Below the pieces are notes generated by a model. It made no database searches. It was not told the origin of the DNA and worked only from the letters and a program-made list of their open reading frames with translations. Both the position numbers and the translations under genes were made by a program. 23,879 nt of DNA from contig DASYXK010000003.1 in assembly GCA_035935115.1 (NCBI GenBank), forward strand, positions 1 through 23,879, in the 5' to 3' direction. This DNA comes from TA-20 sp035935115 (GTDB lineage Archaea; Thermoproteota; Nitrososphaeria; Nitrososphaerales; Nitrosopumilaceae). Positions 15,263 through 22,447 of this stretch are shown piece after piece (position 1 is the stretch's first letter; each line of letters begins with the position of its first letter).

Positions 15263-16126
15263 ATGGCAAGACTCTTACGCAGTCTTATTTTTGTACCTGG
15301 TAATAATTCTAGATTTTTAGAAAAGGCTAAAACACTTTCGGCTGATATAGTTTGTTTTGATCTAGAAGACTCTGTCCCTAAAGAAGAAAAGGAGTCTGCT
15401 AGAAACCTAATCAAAGAAGCTCTCAGCAAACGTTTTGAATACAAAGCTGAAGTTTATGTAAGGACAAACTCACCTGCTTCTGGAATTATTCCACAAGATT
15501 TGTCAAAGATAGTTCAAAAAGGAATCGACGGTATAGTTATTCCCAAAACAAACAACGTAGCTGAATTAAAAAAAATCATAAAAACACTTGCTAGTTTAGA
15601 AAAAAAACGTAAACTAAAACCAATTGAAATCATTCCATCAATAGAATCTGCAGAAGGAGTTGTAAATACACACTCTATAGCATCATCAAGCAATAGAGTA
15701 TCTACTCTTGTCTTTGGTGTGTTTGATTTGCTAAACGATCTTGGTATTGAATATACAAAACAATCAGAAGGTGCAAAATATGCAAGAGCAAAAATTCCCG
15801 TAGATGCAAGAGCTGCAGGAAAACATGTGATAGATGCAATTTGGCAAGATCTCAATGATGAGAATGGTCTAGAAGAAGACTGTATAATTGGGCGAAATCT
15901 TGGTTATGTGGGAAAAAGCATTATTCATCCTAATCAAATTCCTACAGCACATAAAATATTCTATCCAACCCAAGCCGAAATAGAGTGGGCAAAAAAGGTA
16001 TGTCAAACATATATCGAATCTATAAAGAAAAACAAGGGCGCAACTAAAGTAGAAGGAAAAATGATTGATGAAGTTCACTTCAAAAGAGCAAAAGCATTAC
16101 TTGATTCTGTAAAAAATGTTAAGTAG
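15263..16126 (+). CDS. CitE-like CoA-ester lyase (HpcH/HpaI aldolase family)
   Basis: The 287-residue protein is a TIM-barrel lyase/thioesterase of the citrate lyase beta / malyl-CoA lyase group. Visible signatures are RSLIFVPGN (6-14), FDLEDSVP (32-39), R67 in YVRTNS, E128 in SIESAEGV and D155 in FGVFDLLNDLG, with E128 and D155 as probable Mg ligands, and GKSIIHPNQI near residues 216-225. It should cleave or hydrolyse a 3-hydroxyacyl-CoA such as malyl-, methylmalyl- or citramalyl-CoA. It lies 13 nt after the reductase gene, a likely operon that points to joint CoA-ester metabolism. The last 30 residues are Lys-rich and may form a lid or be disordered. Confidence 0.88.
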   Translation: MARLLRSLIFVPGNNSRFLEKAKTLSADIVCFDLEDSVPKEEKESARNLIKEALSKRFEYKAEVYVRTNSPASGIIPQDLSKIVQKGIDGIVIPKTNNVAELKKIIKTLASLEKKRKLKPIEIIPSIESAEGVVNTHSIASSSNRVSTLVFGVFDLLNDLGIEYTKQSEGAKYARAKIPVDARAAGKHVIDAIWQDLNDENGLEEDCIIGRNLGYVGKSIIHPNQIPTAHKIFYPTQAEIEWAKKVCQTYIESIKKNKGATKVEGKMIDEVHFKRAKALLDSVKNVK

Positions 16127-16149
16127 AAACCACTTTAGACTTGGCATAA

Positions 16150-16162
16150 TTTTTTCAAAAAA
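16150..16162. terminator. T-run/A-run palindrome after the CoA-ester lyase gene
   Basis: TTTTTT-C-AAAAAA lies 24 nt after the stop. Archaeal RNA polymerase often ends at T-runs, so this may be the 3' end of the reductase-lyase unit. The rest of the 200-nt gap (16127-16326) is pyrimidine-rich and then holds only the promoter of the next gene. Confidence 0.35.
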
Positions 16163-16286
16163 GCAGTTTCTCTTTCCATCTCTTTTTCATATAGCATGAA
16201 TAATTCATTGTTTGAGATAAAGCGGAAAATACATCATACATGTTTCATGCCAGATGTGCTCTCTCACTTCCGAATAGGTAGCAGAA

Positions 16287-16320
16287 CTTTTATTACTTAA
16301 AAAGGATATAGAACGGTCGG
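16287..16320 (+). promoter_or_regulatory. Promoter of the TrmB-type regulator gene with GGTC repeat
   Basis: CTTTTATTACTTAAAAAGG (16287-16305) gives a TATA-like box 33-40 nt before the TTG start. A tandem GGTCGGTC follows immediately downstream at 16315-16322, around the expected transcription start, where a repressor could bind. Autoregulation is only a suggestion. Confidence 0.35.
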
Positions 16321-16326
16321 TCTAAA

Positions 16327-17181
16327 TTGTCAGGGAAAGAGAAGAACTTAGCTATTTTTGATTCAGAGCCAGGATCACATCTGTACGAACATAAGATTCG
16401 TCTAGAGAAAATAAGAAATGAACTTTTTAAATTTGGTCTTACACCTACTCAAGCCAAAATCTACATCTACTTGGCTAAATTTGGATCAAAATCAGCTCCG
16501 GATATTATCAAAGCGTTGAGTCTTCCTCGCACAGAAACATACTACGTACTAAATGCTTTGCAAAGTCGTGGAATAATAACTGCAGAACTTAGTTCGCCGA
16601 TGAAATATACAGCGTTACCTTTAGAACAAACAATGTCAGTGTTGATAAACACTGAGAAAGAAAAAATTAACATTTTATCAAAACAACAAGAAGAGGTTTT
16701 GCAAATATGGAATGAGATTCCGCCATTCACAATTGAGACAAACGAGATAGAGAATGAAAAAGTGCAAATGATGCATGGAAATCCTCCGATCTTAAATAAG
16801 ATAACCAATATGATAAATACGGCAAAAGAAGGAATAGCCATCTTTGGTTCCGTAAAGGACCTATCACGATTTCATCATTCTGCTGTATTTGACACTTTAC
16901 CAAATTCAATTTTAGATGTAAGGATAGTTGTTTCGCCAGCCCAAACCTTGCCACAGTTTGCAGAAAAAATTGACAAAAAAAGGATCAAGCTTATGCCTAG
17001 TAGCGAGAAAGACAACCAATGTTTTGTAATAAAGGATCATGATGAAATTCTTGTATTCTTGAGAAATGCTACCCATCCTTCAAGCGATATGTTTGCTGTG
17101 TGGTCAGACTCAAAGCCGTTGATAGATAGCATGCATAACCTCTTTGATTATTCGTGGGATGATGCGGAGGTATGCTATTGA
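16327..17181 (+). CDS. TrmB-family transcriptional regulator
   Basis: The 284-residue protein has a TrmB winged helix at about residues 30-105 (FGLTPTQAKIYIYLAKFG, then helices with PRTETYYVLNALQSRGII and the wing with YTALP), a coiled segment (108-140, EKEKINILSKQQEEVL), and a C-terminal domain that looks like the degenerate phospholipase-D-like part of TrmB proteins (about 150-280). It lacks the extended sugar-binding part of classic Thermococcus TrmB, so the ligand is unknown. The start is taken as TTG 16327; no ATG fits until residue M69 or later. It heads a probable unit with a small domain protein and a membrane protein and may regulate that unit. Confidence 0.85.
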   Translation: MSGKEKNLAIFDSEPGSHLYEHKIRLEKIRNELFKFGLTPTQAKIYIYLAKFGSKSAPDIIKALSLPRTETYYVLNALQSRGIITAELSSPMKYTALPLEQTMSVLINTEKEKINILSKQQEEVLQIWNEIPPFTIETNEIENEKVQMMHGNPPILNKITNMINTAKEGIAIFGSVKDLSRFHHSAVFDTLPNSILDVRIVVSPAQTLPQFAEKIDKKRIKLMPSSEKDNQCFVIKDHDEILVFLRNATHPSSDMFAVWSDSKPLIDSMHNLFDYSWDDAEVCY

Positions 17182-17239
17182 ATAAGATTTCATCTGCAAA
17201 GAGAGTATTAACCCTAATAGATTGGATGGTCAGAAAGGA

Positions 17240-17530
17240 ATGAATGAAAAAGATCTCCTAACAGACAGCAAAGCGTTATTTGCCACAGCAGTAGAAGATG
17301 CATTAAACGAGATGGGATCTCCTACGCTTGAAATAATCAACAACATGTTATTTCAAGAATATCGCAGCACTATACCAGATTGCCTTGAGCACCCAGAATA
17401 TTTGAAGAATGTCCTCAAGCAGGTGTTTGGTTATGCTGACATTGTAATAATTGCAAAGATAAAGAGAAATCTTGGTGAGTTTACCCTTGAAGCGCCCGTA
17501 GGCGAATTTGTCAAAGTATTGTCAAAATAA
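17240..17530 (+). CDS. Small NitrOD5-like domain protein
   Basis: The product is 96 residues from ATG 17240 (TTG 17222 in the same frame would add six). One helical domain fills it: TAVEDALNEMGSPTLEIINNML, then DCLEHPEYLKNVLKQVFG and AKIKRNLGEF. This order resembles the small output domain of Nitrosopumilus signalling proteins called NitrOD5, usually found fused to PAS or receiver domains, but here alone. That match is from memory of the family pattern and not certain. It lies 58 nt after the TrmB gene and 3 nt before the membrane protein gene, so it is probably co-translated with the latter. A cytoplasmic partner or output for the membrane protein is plausible. Confidence 0.7.
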   Translation: MNEKDLLTDSKALFATAVEDALNEMGSPTLEIINNMLFQEYRSTIPDCLEHPEYLKNVLKQVFGYADIVIIAKIKRNLGEFTLEAPVGEFVKVLSK

Positions 17531-17533
17531 TAG

Positions 17534-18340
17534 TTGCAGACAAACCTAGAAAAGATCAAAACCAACCGAACTCTTCTTTTATGCTTACTTGTAGTTGGTT
17601 TTGCCGTATTAATTGCTAATATGTTTAGTAAGGAAGCCGCAAAGGTAACTACGGACCTACTTTATGTTCCAGTCCCAGGAGGAGTATTGATAGCATCCAT
17701 ACTAATTGCTGCTAGATTTAGAGGTAAGGGGGATCACGGAAAGGCCTATCTTTTCTTTGTGGGATTTGTGGCATCGTGGTTTATTGCGGAAACTATCTGG
17801 GCAATCTCAGAGGTATTCTATAATCTGTCTCCATTTCCATCTGAAGCAGAATGGTTTTATCTTGCAGGATATCCCTTACTGATTTTATTTTCCGTTTACT
17901 ATTTGAAGCCAGTAGAGATGGCAATCTCAGGGAGGATTCTCTCGTATGGATTTTTGGCATCTGTCATGTTTCTAATCCCTACAATATACACTACGTATTC
18001 ATACAATTCAAATGCCGGACTTGCTCAGCTAATTTGGGCTTCGATTTATCCTCTGCTAGATGCAATAGTTTTGTTTCCTGCTGTATTAGGTCTGACTCTA
18101 TATTTCAAGGGGCAAGTAAGTTTTCTCTGGTCGCTTACATGTATTGCTATCATACTAAACATCATTGCAGATTCTGGATTTCTTTTCTTGCACGTAGACA
18201 AATCTTACTACACGGGAAGTCCGATAGATATTCTGTATTTGTGGGCATACATACTGTTTGCATTTGGAATTTACAGCCATGTCAAGTTGTACAAAAAGCC
18301 TAAGATGAAATCTTATGGTGACGTAAAGGATCTTAAATGA
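17534..18340 (+). CDS. Multi-helix membrane protein resembling sensor domains of signalling proteins
   Basis: The 268-residue protein has about seven to eight transmembrane helices (roughly 13-31, 47-60, 71-92, 106-124, 134-153, 165-188, 194-214, 231-250), with a short basic C-terminus and no soluble domain. The segment PFPSEAEWFYLAGYPLL (101-117) matches the PSxAD...YLxxYPLL pattern in membrane sensor regions that precede GGDEF or kinase domains in bacteria. Here no output domain is attached; the small protein 3 nt upstream could supply it. The start is TTG 17534. Ligand and function are unknown. Confidence 0.7.
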   Translation: MQTNLEKIKTNRTLLLCLLVVGFAVLIANMFSKEAAKVTTDLLYVPVPGGVLIASILIAARFRGKGDHGKAYLFFVGFVASWFIAETIWAISEVFYNLSPFPSEAEWFYLAGYPLLILFSVYYLKPVEMAISGRILSYGFLASVMFLIPTIYTTYSYNSNAGLAQLIWASIYPLLDAIVLFPAVLGLTLYFKGQVSFLWSLTCIAIILNIIADSGFLFLHVDKSYYTGSPIDILYLWAYILFAFGIYSHVKLYKKPKMKSYGDVKDLK

Positions 18341-18365
18341 GATTTTAACACAGCTGGTGATTTTA

Positions 18366-20744
18366 CTAATTTGTTGACTCGTATCTGATTTTAAGAAATG
18401 CTTGTTGCATAGCAGAAAGATCGAGAGTCCCTCTATTCTGTGAATCAATCTCTACTTTCCATTGTCCAACTATTGGGTTTGCCGATGAAATAGAGAACCT
18501 CTCAAGCGGGTCATCTGGACCTAAATATCGAATTTTGTATTCTTGTCCTCCAACGGTTACATTCTTGACATGTTCTGGCATCAGTTGCGTTGACTGGGTT
18601 ACAAGGCAGTTTTCAAAAGTGCCAATAACACAGGTTCCATCAGGAGCTGTCACTTTATACATCAGCTTGTCATTATGCTTAAACGAAGAATAGAGAAGGA
18701 ATGGATCTGCAATGGTTCTGCCATTTTGATCATTGATAACCTCAATTCTTATTAGATCCTTAATTGGCATGGTCTTGATTAATGGGAACGGGCTTGCAGT
18801 ACTTGTGTCACTAAACAAATATTTACCACTAGTTCCAAAAGTTAGAGTTTCTTGACATCCAGTCATCTCGATTCTTTTTCCTGAAGAATAGACGTTATTA
18901 CCTATTTTTATTAAAGCAATGATCTCAAATGATTTGTAATTTGGTTCTATCGGTGTATCAAATACATATCTGCTCATGTTTGAATTAGAACTCTGTGTGT
19001 TTAATGATTGATCAGCAGATAACTTTGCCCAGCCTTGGTTAGAAGAGGATGTACGTAAAACCACCTTTGGAGTTTCTTGCCCATTTGCATCCACAACTAT
19101 TCTTACCATCTTCTTGTTGCAGACATCATAAGAAACCTCATAGATTTTTAACTTGGAATTCTGACCTAGAACGCCTGTCTGAGTAATGGGTCCGGTCTGT
19201 GCAGAAGCCTCTTGAGCTGTTCCACTGCCCCCACCTAAGGTTCCAGCTGATACTGCCCCTTGACCTGAAAGACCAACACTGGAACTTAGAGAACTAAGAT
19301 GAGCCAGAGAAAACGCAAACTTGGATAGATGTTGAGATTGTATTTTTACTTGGCACTTACTTGCACTAATTGATGTCGAAGATATTTCACTTAATCCGTT
19401 GGTAGTCCATGTACCAGAACTTAGGGTATATGCCTGAACTACTGGACAACCTGAAGAGTCCTTCTGTATGGAGATATCGCTTGTTTTATTGACAACTAGT
19501 GTTAGTGTTGGTGATACTGCAAAGGTAGCGGGATCGGCCCAGTTAAATCCAATTCCTGTTTGTTCAAATGGATGCTGTAAGTTGATGAATAGAACCAGAG
19601 ATCCTTGGATCCCACTTGATGGGATCGAAGAAGGGAGTTTGTTGTCAACTTGTGCTACGAACCATTCATCTGGAGCAGTTCCGCCCGTAGACGTTGCTGT
19701 TGGAGACGATCGCAAATCTATTTTCTTTAATCCACCGAAGCTTGGAATCGATGAATCTGCAGCTGGAATTATCATTTGCTGTCCTGGAATTATTCTGACA
19801 AGTGGCGGAGTGGCTACAATCTGACCAGACGTTGAATTGACTGTTGTGATTGTAGTTGGTATCACAGCTACAACGGCAGTTGAATTTGGAAGAGTATAGT
19901 TTGGCAGACCAATTGTACTAATTACTGTCAAGCCACTTGTTAATGGAGGAAATGAGGTGCTCAGCAGTACTGAGGATTGTGAGTTTACAGCAGTACTGAT
20001 TGCTGTGGCATTTGATTTTCCAGCTATGATAATTTGTGGTAACTGGTTAACGTTGGTTACGGTAGTTGAAGTACTACCATTTACTATAGTTGCTGAAAAC
20101 GACGTAATCCAAGTATTGAGTGTTGCAGAGCTAAGGGAGGGAGCAGTGATGGAAGTTGGTGGAAGTTGGGACAAGTTTGTTGCCGACGAAGTCACTTGGA
20201 ATATAATAGTAGGATCCATTTGTGTTGGGGCAACAGTTGCTATAGTAGATTTGAGAAGAGAAGTGAAGCCGGCGGGTGTAACAGTCTGAGTAATGTTATA
20301 AGTGCCCGTTGGAACATTGGCTACTTTTACGATTCCATTGTTTACCCCATCCAAGTCACCTAGTCCTCCATCAACTATTGTCAGAGTTCCACTACCAGTC
20401 AAGGGGTTTGGAGATATGCGGTATGTTGCACCAGGAACAAGCGAACTGGATTTAGTTTGGATTGTAATGGTACCGTTGCCAACAAACGTGGGCGAAGAGA
20501 GGCTAATGGCCCATGTGTCAGCTGCTAACGCTTGGTGGAAGGAATGTGGAATGAAAAGTGAAGAGATGGTAGGAGCTACAGTATCAGAGGTAGTTATCTG
20601 ATGAAATGTATTTTTGCTAACTGATGGTGACATACTGATTGCAACCGAGTCTGAGGGACTCGCCGTATAGGCTATTAGAGCAAATACCTGAATTAGCTGA
20701 ACTACAACGAAAATAAGACTGATGGATAGAGCTTGTTTGAACAT
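18366..20744 (-). CDS. Large secreted Ser/Thr-rich surface protein
   Basis: The 792-residue protein starts with ATG 20744 and a signal peptide/anchor (about 8-27). Residues 110-165 resemble a prealbumin/Cna-B-type domain (NPLTGSGTLTI ... VPTGTYNITQTV.PAGF). Then follow a long Thr/Ser/Pro-rich stretch (165-330) suited to glycosylation, a beta domain with W and F motifs (345-470) ending in HLSKFAFS, a Gly/Ser/Ala-rich hinge (490-530), and a C-terminal beta region (530-792) with few, spaced cysteines. No PEFG or other C-terminal anchor is present, so it is either released or held by its N-terminal helix. It follows another secreted protein gene by 4 nt. The G+C content looks higher than in the housekeeping genes around it. 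Confidence 0.8.
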   Translation of the reverse strand: MFKQALSISLIFVVVQLIQVFALIAYTASPSDSVAISMSPSVSKNTFHQITTSDTVAPTISSLFIPHSFHQALAADTWAISLSSPTFVGNGTITIQTKSSSLVPGATYRISPNPLTGSGTLTIVDGGLGDLDGVNNGIVKVANVPTGTYNITQTVTPAGFTSLLKSTIATVAPTQMDPTIIFQVTSSATNLSQLPPTSITAPSLSSATLNTWITSFSATIVNGSTSTTVTNVNQLPQIIIAGKSNATAISTAVNSQSSVLLSTSFPPLTSGLTVISTIGLPNYTLPNSTAVVAVIPTTITTVNSTSGQIVATPPLVRIIPGQQMIIPAADSSIPSFGGLKKIDLRSSPTATSTGGTAPDEWFVAQVDNKLPSSIPSSGIQGSLVLFINLQHPFEQTGIGFNWADPATFAVSPTLTLVVNKTSDISIQKDSSGCPVVQAYTLSSGTWTTNGLSEISSTSISASKCQVKIQSQHLSKFAFSLAHLSSLSSSVGLSGQGAVSAGTLGGGSGTAQEASAQTGPITQTGVLGQNSKLKIYEVSYDVCNKKMVRIVVDANGQETPKVVLRTSSSNQGWAKLSADQSLNTQSSNSNMSRYVFDTPIEPNYKSFEIIALIKIGNNVYSSGKRIEMTGCQETLTFGTSGKYLFSDTSTASPFPLIKTMPIKDLIRIEVINDQNGRTIADPFLLYSSFKHNDKLMYKVTAPDGTCVIGTFENCLVTQSTQLMPEHVKNVTVGGQEYKIRYLGPDDPLERFSISSANPIVGQWKVEIDSQNRGTLDLSAMQQAFLKIRYESTN

Positions 20745-20748
20745 TTAA

Positions 20749-21570
20749 TCATGTTGTTACTGTCCAAGTAACACTTACTGTGTCAAGAGGTGCTAGGACA
20801 ATTGGTGTTAACAGTACACTTTCAGCAATAATCAATGGACCAGCCGTTGAAGTACTGGCTGTGCCACTTGCTAGTGCGAGGCCATTGATGGTCAAGGTAC
20901 CGCCACTTAGATTTGTAAATACCGGACTGGTTTCGGTAAATGCACAGGTACTTGACAGTGTGGGTGTGTTTGTAATTGTACAAACCGTACTTGGAGTAGT
21001 TTGTGCGAAATTGTTGGTAGTATCAATAATTCCACTGCTGTTTTTAAGTTGACCAGCTGTCTTACTGAGCGTTATAATGGATCCAGTAGAATATTGATTT
21101 GGCAGTGAACCAAAAGCAGTTATGCATCTTACACTAGGTGCAACTCCAGTAGTTACTCCAATAGTTGCGCCATTAACACCAGTAGTACAATCTGCTCCTG
21201 TTGGTTCACCTACATTTGCAGTACCAGAAATAAATTGTACCCACCAAGTTGGAGCTGCAACATTGGGTAGAGGAGTAGGGGTTGTACCGTTTATCTGTTT
21301 AAGACATCCATTTTGTTCTATGCAAAACCAGATTGCACCAGCTGCCGTGACAATGTTGTGAGTTGTTTCCTGATATTTTAGATGACCAGATTTATCATGT
21401 ACTGTAACCGTAACTAAATCATAAGGAATTGGAGCATCACTTGGTTTCATTATTGGAGATTGATTACCAAGACTATTACCAAGACTATTATGAATACTAA
21501 AAAGATAAACAGCAAGTCCGCTTGCTATTGTACACAACACAATTGCTACAACTAGCAATGTAGTTTTCAA
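20749..21570 (-). CDS. Secreted or membrane-anchored beta-rich protein, function unknown
   Basis: The 273-residue protein starts with TTG 21570 and has an N-terminal membrane helix (about 4-24). The exported part begins with a beta domain (LVTVTVHDKSGHLKYQ), then HNIVTAAGA and WFCIEQNGC, a Thr/Gly/Ala-rich middle with paired cysteines, and an end with repeated beta strands (VSVTWTVTT). The phrase HN-x-VT-x-A-G is also met in viral tail and capsid-like proteins, and the final strand pattern is similar, but this is weak. A 12-bp tandem duplication (21463-21486) makes the NSLGNSLGN segment next to the membrane helix. It is the first gene of a two-gene operon with the 792-residue surface protein, and they may work together at the cell surface. 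Confidence 0.75.
   Translation of the reverse strand: MKTTLLVVAIVLCTIASGLAVYLFSIHNSLGNSLGNQSPIMKPSDAPIPYDLVTVTVHDKSGHLKYQETTHNIVTAAGAIWFCIEQNGCLKQINGTTPTPLPNVAAPTWWVQFISGTANVGEPTGADCTTGVNGATIGVTTGVAPSVRCITAFGSLPNQYSTGSIITLSKTAGQLKNSSGIIDTTNNFAQTTPSTVCTITNTPTLSSTCAFTETSPVFTNLSGGTLTINGLALASGTASTSTAGPLIIAESVLLTPIVLAPLDTVSVTWTVTT
21463..21486. repeat. 12-bp tandem duplication inside a secreted-protein gene
   Basis: ATTACCAAGACT occurs twice in direct succession. It encodes the repeated SLGN near the membrane helix of the 273-residue secreted protein and is in frame, consistent with slippage. Confidence 0.8.
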
Positions 21571-21703
21571 TTAGAGTATTATTACAAGAAAAATTACCTT
21601 TAAAGTTTGCTATCTTTTATAATTCAATTAAACTGATTTCCAAAGTTGGAAATTGATTATATGATGATCAATTCTGTTGGTTTGAGATGATCATTATTAT
21701 TTG

Positions 21704-21747
21704 TTTTAATTCCATATAACTAGGATTATGCAGAATTTTAATTCCAT
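21704..21747. promoter_or_regulatory. Two TTTTAATTCCAT direct repeats before riboflavin synthase
   Basis: TTTTAATTCCAT occurs at 21704-21715 and 21736-21747, starts 32 nt apart, about three helical turns, just upstream of the TATA box CATTTTATATCTA (21754-21766) of the riboflavin operon. This is a good layout for a regulator binding as dimer or tetramer. The other part of the 214-nt divergent spacer holds two TGATCA palindromes (around 21664 and 21687) and an AT-rich promoter for the secreted-protein operon. Confidence 0.4.
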
Positions 21748-21784
21748 CTAAATCATTTTATATCTAATAACCACAATCTATGAA

Positions 21785-22375
21785 GTGTTTACTGGTATAA
21801 TTGAAGGACAGGGAATTGTTAAAAAATTTAATATTAAAACACAAAATCGTAGTGCAGCAAAAATGGGAATAGATTTAGGAAATCTTGCAAAAGGTCTTCA
21901 GATAGGTGATAGTGTTGCAATAAATGGAGTCTGTCTTACATCTACACATATTTCAAAAAATCAAGCTGAATTTGAAATGATTGATGAAACTTTGAAAAAA
22001 ACAAATCTAGGAATGATAAAACCAGGAGACAAAGTAAACATTGAACGTAGCCTAAAAGTTGGCGAAAGAATGGAAGGCCATTTTGTACTTGGACATATAG
22101 ATGGTACTGGTAAAATTATAAAAATAGAAAAACTAGCAAAAGAAATCAAACTCTGGATTGAACTTCCTAAAGATTTAGCTAGATTTGTAGTAAAAAAAGG
22201 ATCAATTACAGTTGACGGAATAAGCTTGACACTTGTTGATGTACTCAAAAATAAAATTTCTATTTGTATAATTCCACATACAATGAAAATTACAAATCTT
22301 GGTTCAAAAAAAATTGGCGATAAAGTTAATATTGAAACTGACATACTGGGAAAATACGCAATTTCTAAAGATTAG
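21785..22375 (+). CDS. ribE: Riboflavin synthase, bacterial (alpha-chain) type
   Basis: The 196-residue protein consists of two tandem lumazine-binding domains: 1-95, beginning with the classic MFTGIIEGQG and ending in ERSLKVGERM, and 96-190, beginning with GHFVLGHIDGTG. It joins two 6,7-dimethyl-8-ribityllumazine molecules into riboflavin and a pyrimidinedione. The start is GTG 21785; ATG 21780 is out of frame. The family is the trimeric bacterial/eukaryotic type, not the pentameric RibC-like enzyme of most euryarchaea, which is a relative of lumazine synthase. It heads the operon ribE-ribB-ribH-GCH III. Length is that of a normal family member. The usual symbol varies (ribE or ribC). Confidence 0.93.
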   Translation: MFTGIIEGQGIVKKFNIKTQNRSAAKMGIDLGNLAKGLQIGDSVAINGVCLTSTHISKNQAEFEMIDETLKKTNLGMIKPGDKVNIERSLKVGERMEGHFVLGHIDGTGKIIKIEKLAKEIKLWIELPKDLARFVVKKGSITVDGISLTLVDVLKNKISICIIPHTMKITNLGSKKIGDKVNIETDILGKYAISKD

Positions 22376-22379
22376 TTAT

Positions 22380-22415
22380 TTACTACTTTTGTGGTAATAA
22401 CCACTTTTGTAGTAA
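22380..22415. promoter_or_regulatory. 36-bp compound dyad before ribB, candidate riboflavin-gene operator
   Basis: Outer arms TTACTAC (22380-22386) and GTAGTAA (22409-22415) and inner arms GTGGT (22391-22395) and ACCAC (22400-22404) share one centre at 22397.5. The sequence also reads as two direct copies, 13 of 15 bases the same, 18 nt apart (22383-22397 and 22401-22415). The TATA box of ribB follows directly, so binding would block transcription. The RbkR riboflavin-kinase repressor of archaea is a possible partner. Confidence 0.5.
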
Positions 22416-22426
22416 GATTTATAATC
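22416..22426 (+). promoter_or_regulatory. TATA box of ribB
   Basis: GATTTATAATC lies 22-32 nt before ATG 22448, giving an almost leaderless message and marking that ATG as the true start. It directly abuts the 36-bp dyad. Confidence 0.5.
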
Positions 22427-22447
22427 ATTACAACAAGCTTCTTAATT

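Noticed and set aside
17851..18303. 150-codon + strand frame inside the multi-helix membrane protein gene
   Set aside because: It is in another frame of a gene with regular transmembrane helices; its product is rich in Cys, Phe and Arg without pattern.
19608..19626. Hairpin GATCCCA-CTTGA-TGGGATC
   Set aside because: It lies deep in a coding frame with no T-run or gene boundary; probably chance.
19468..20601. Several open + strand frames of 65-118 codons opposite the large secreted-protein gene
   Set aside because: They are antisense to a 792-codon frame with signal peptide and domain structure. Their products are compositional mirror images of Thr/Ser/Val-rich coding and have no motif.
20780..21361. 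Open + strand frames opposite the 273-residue secreted protein
   Set aside because: Same cause as above: antisense openness from Thr/Gly/Val-rich codons, no promoter and no recognisable protein.
22391..22447. 19-residue N-terminal extension of RibB
   Set aside because: It is made from the dyad and TATA box, and the family start is MSFEEAIS at 22448.
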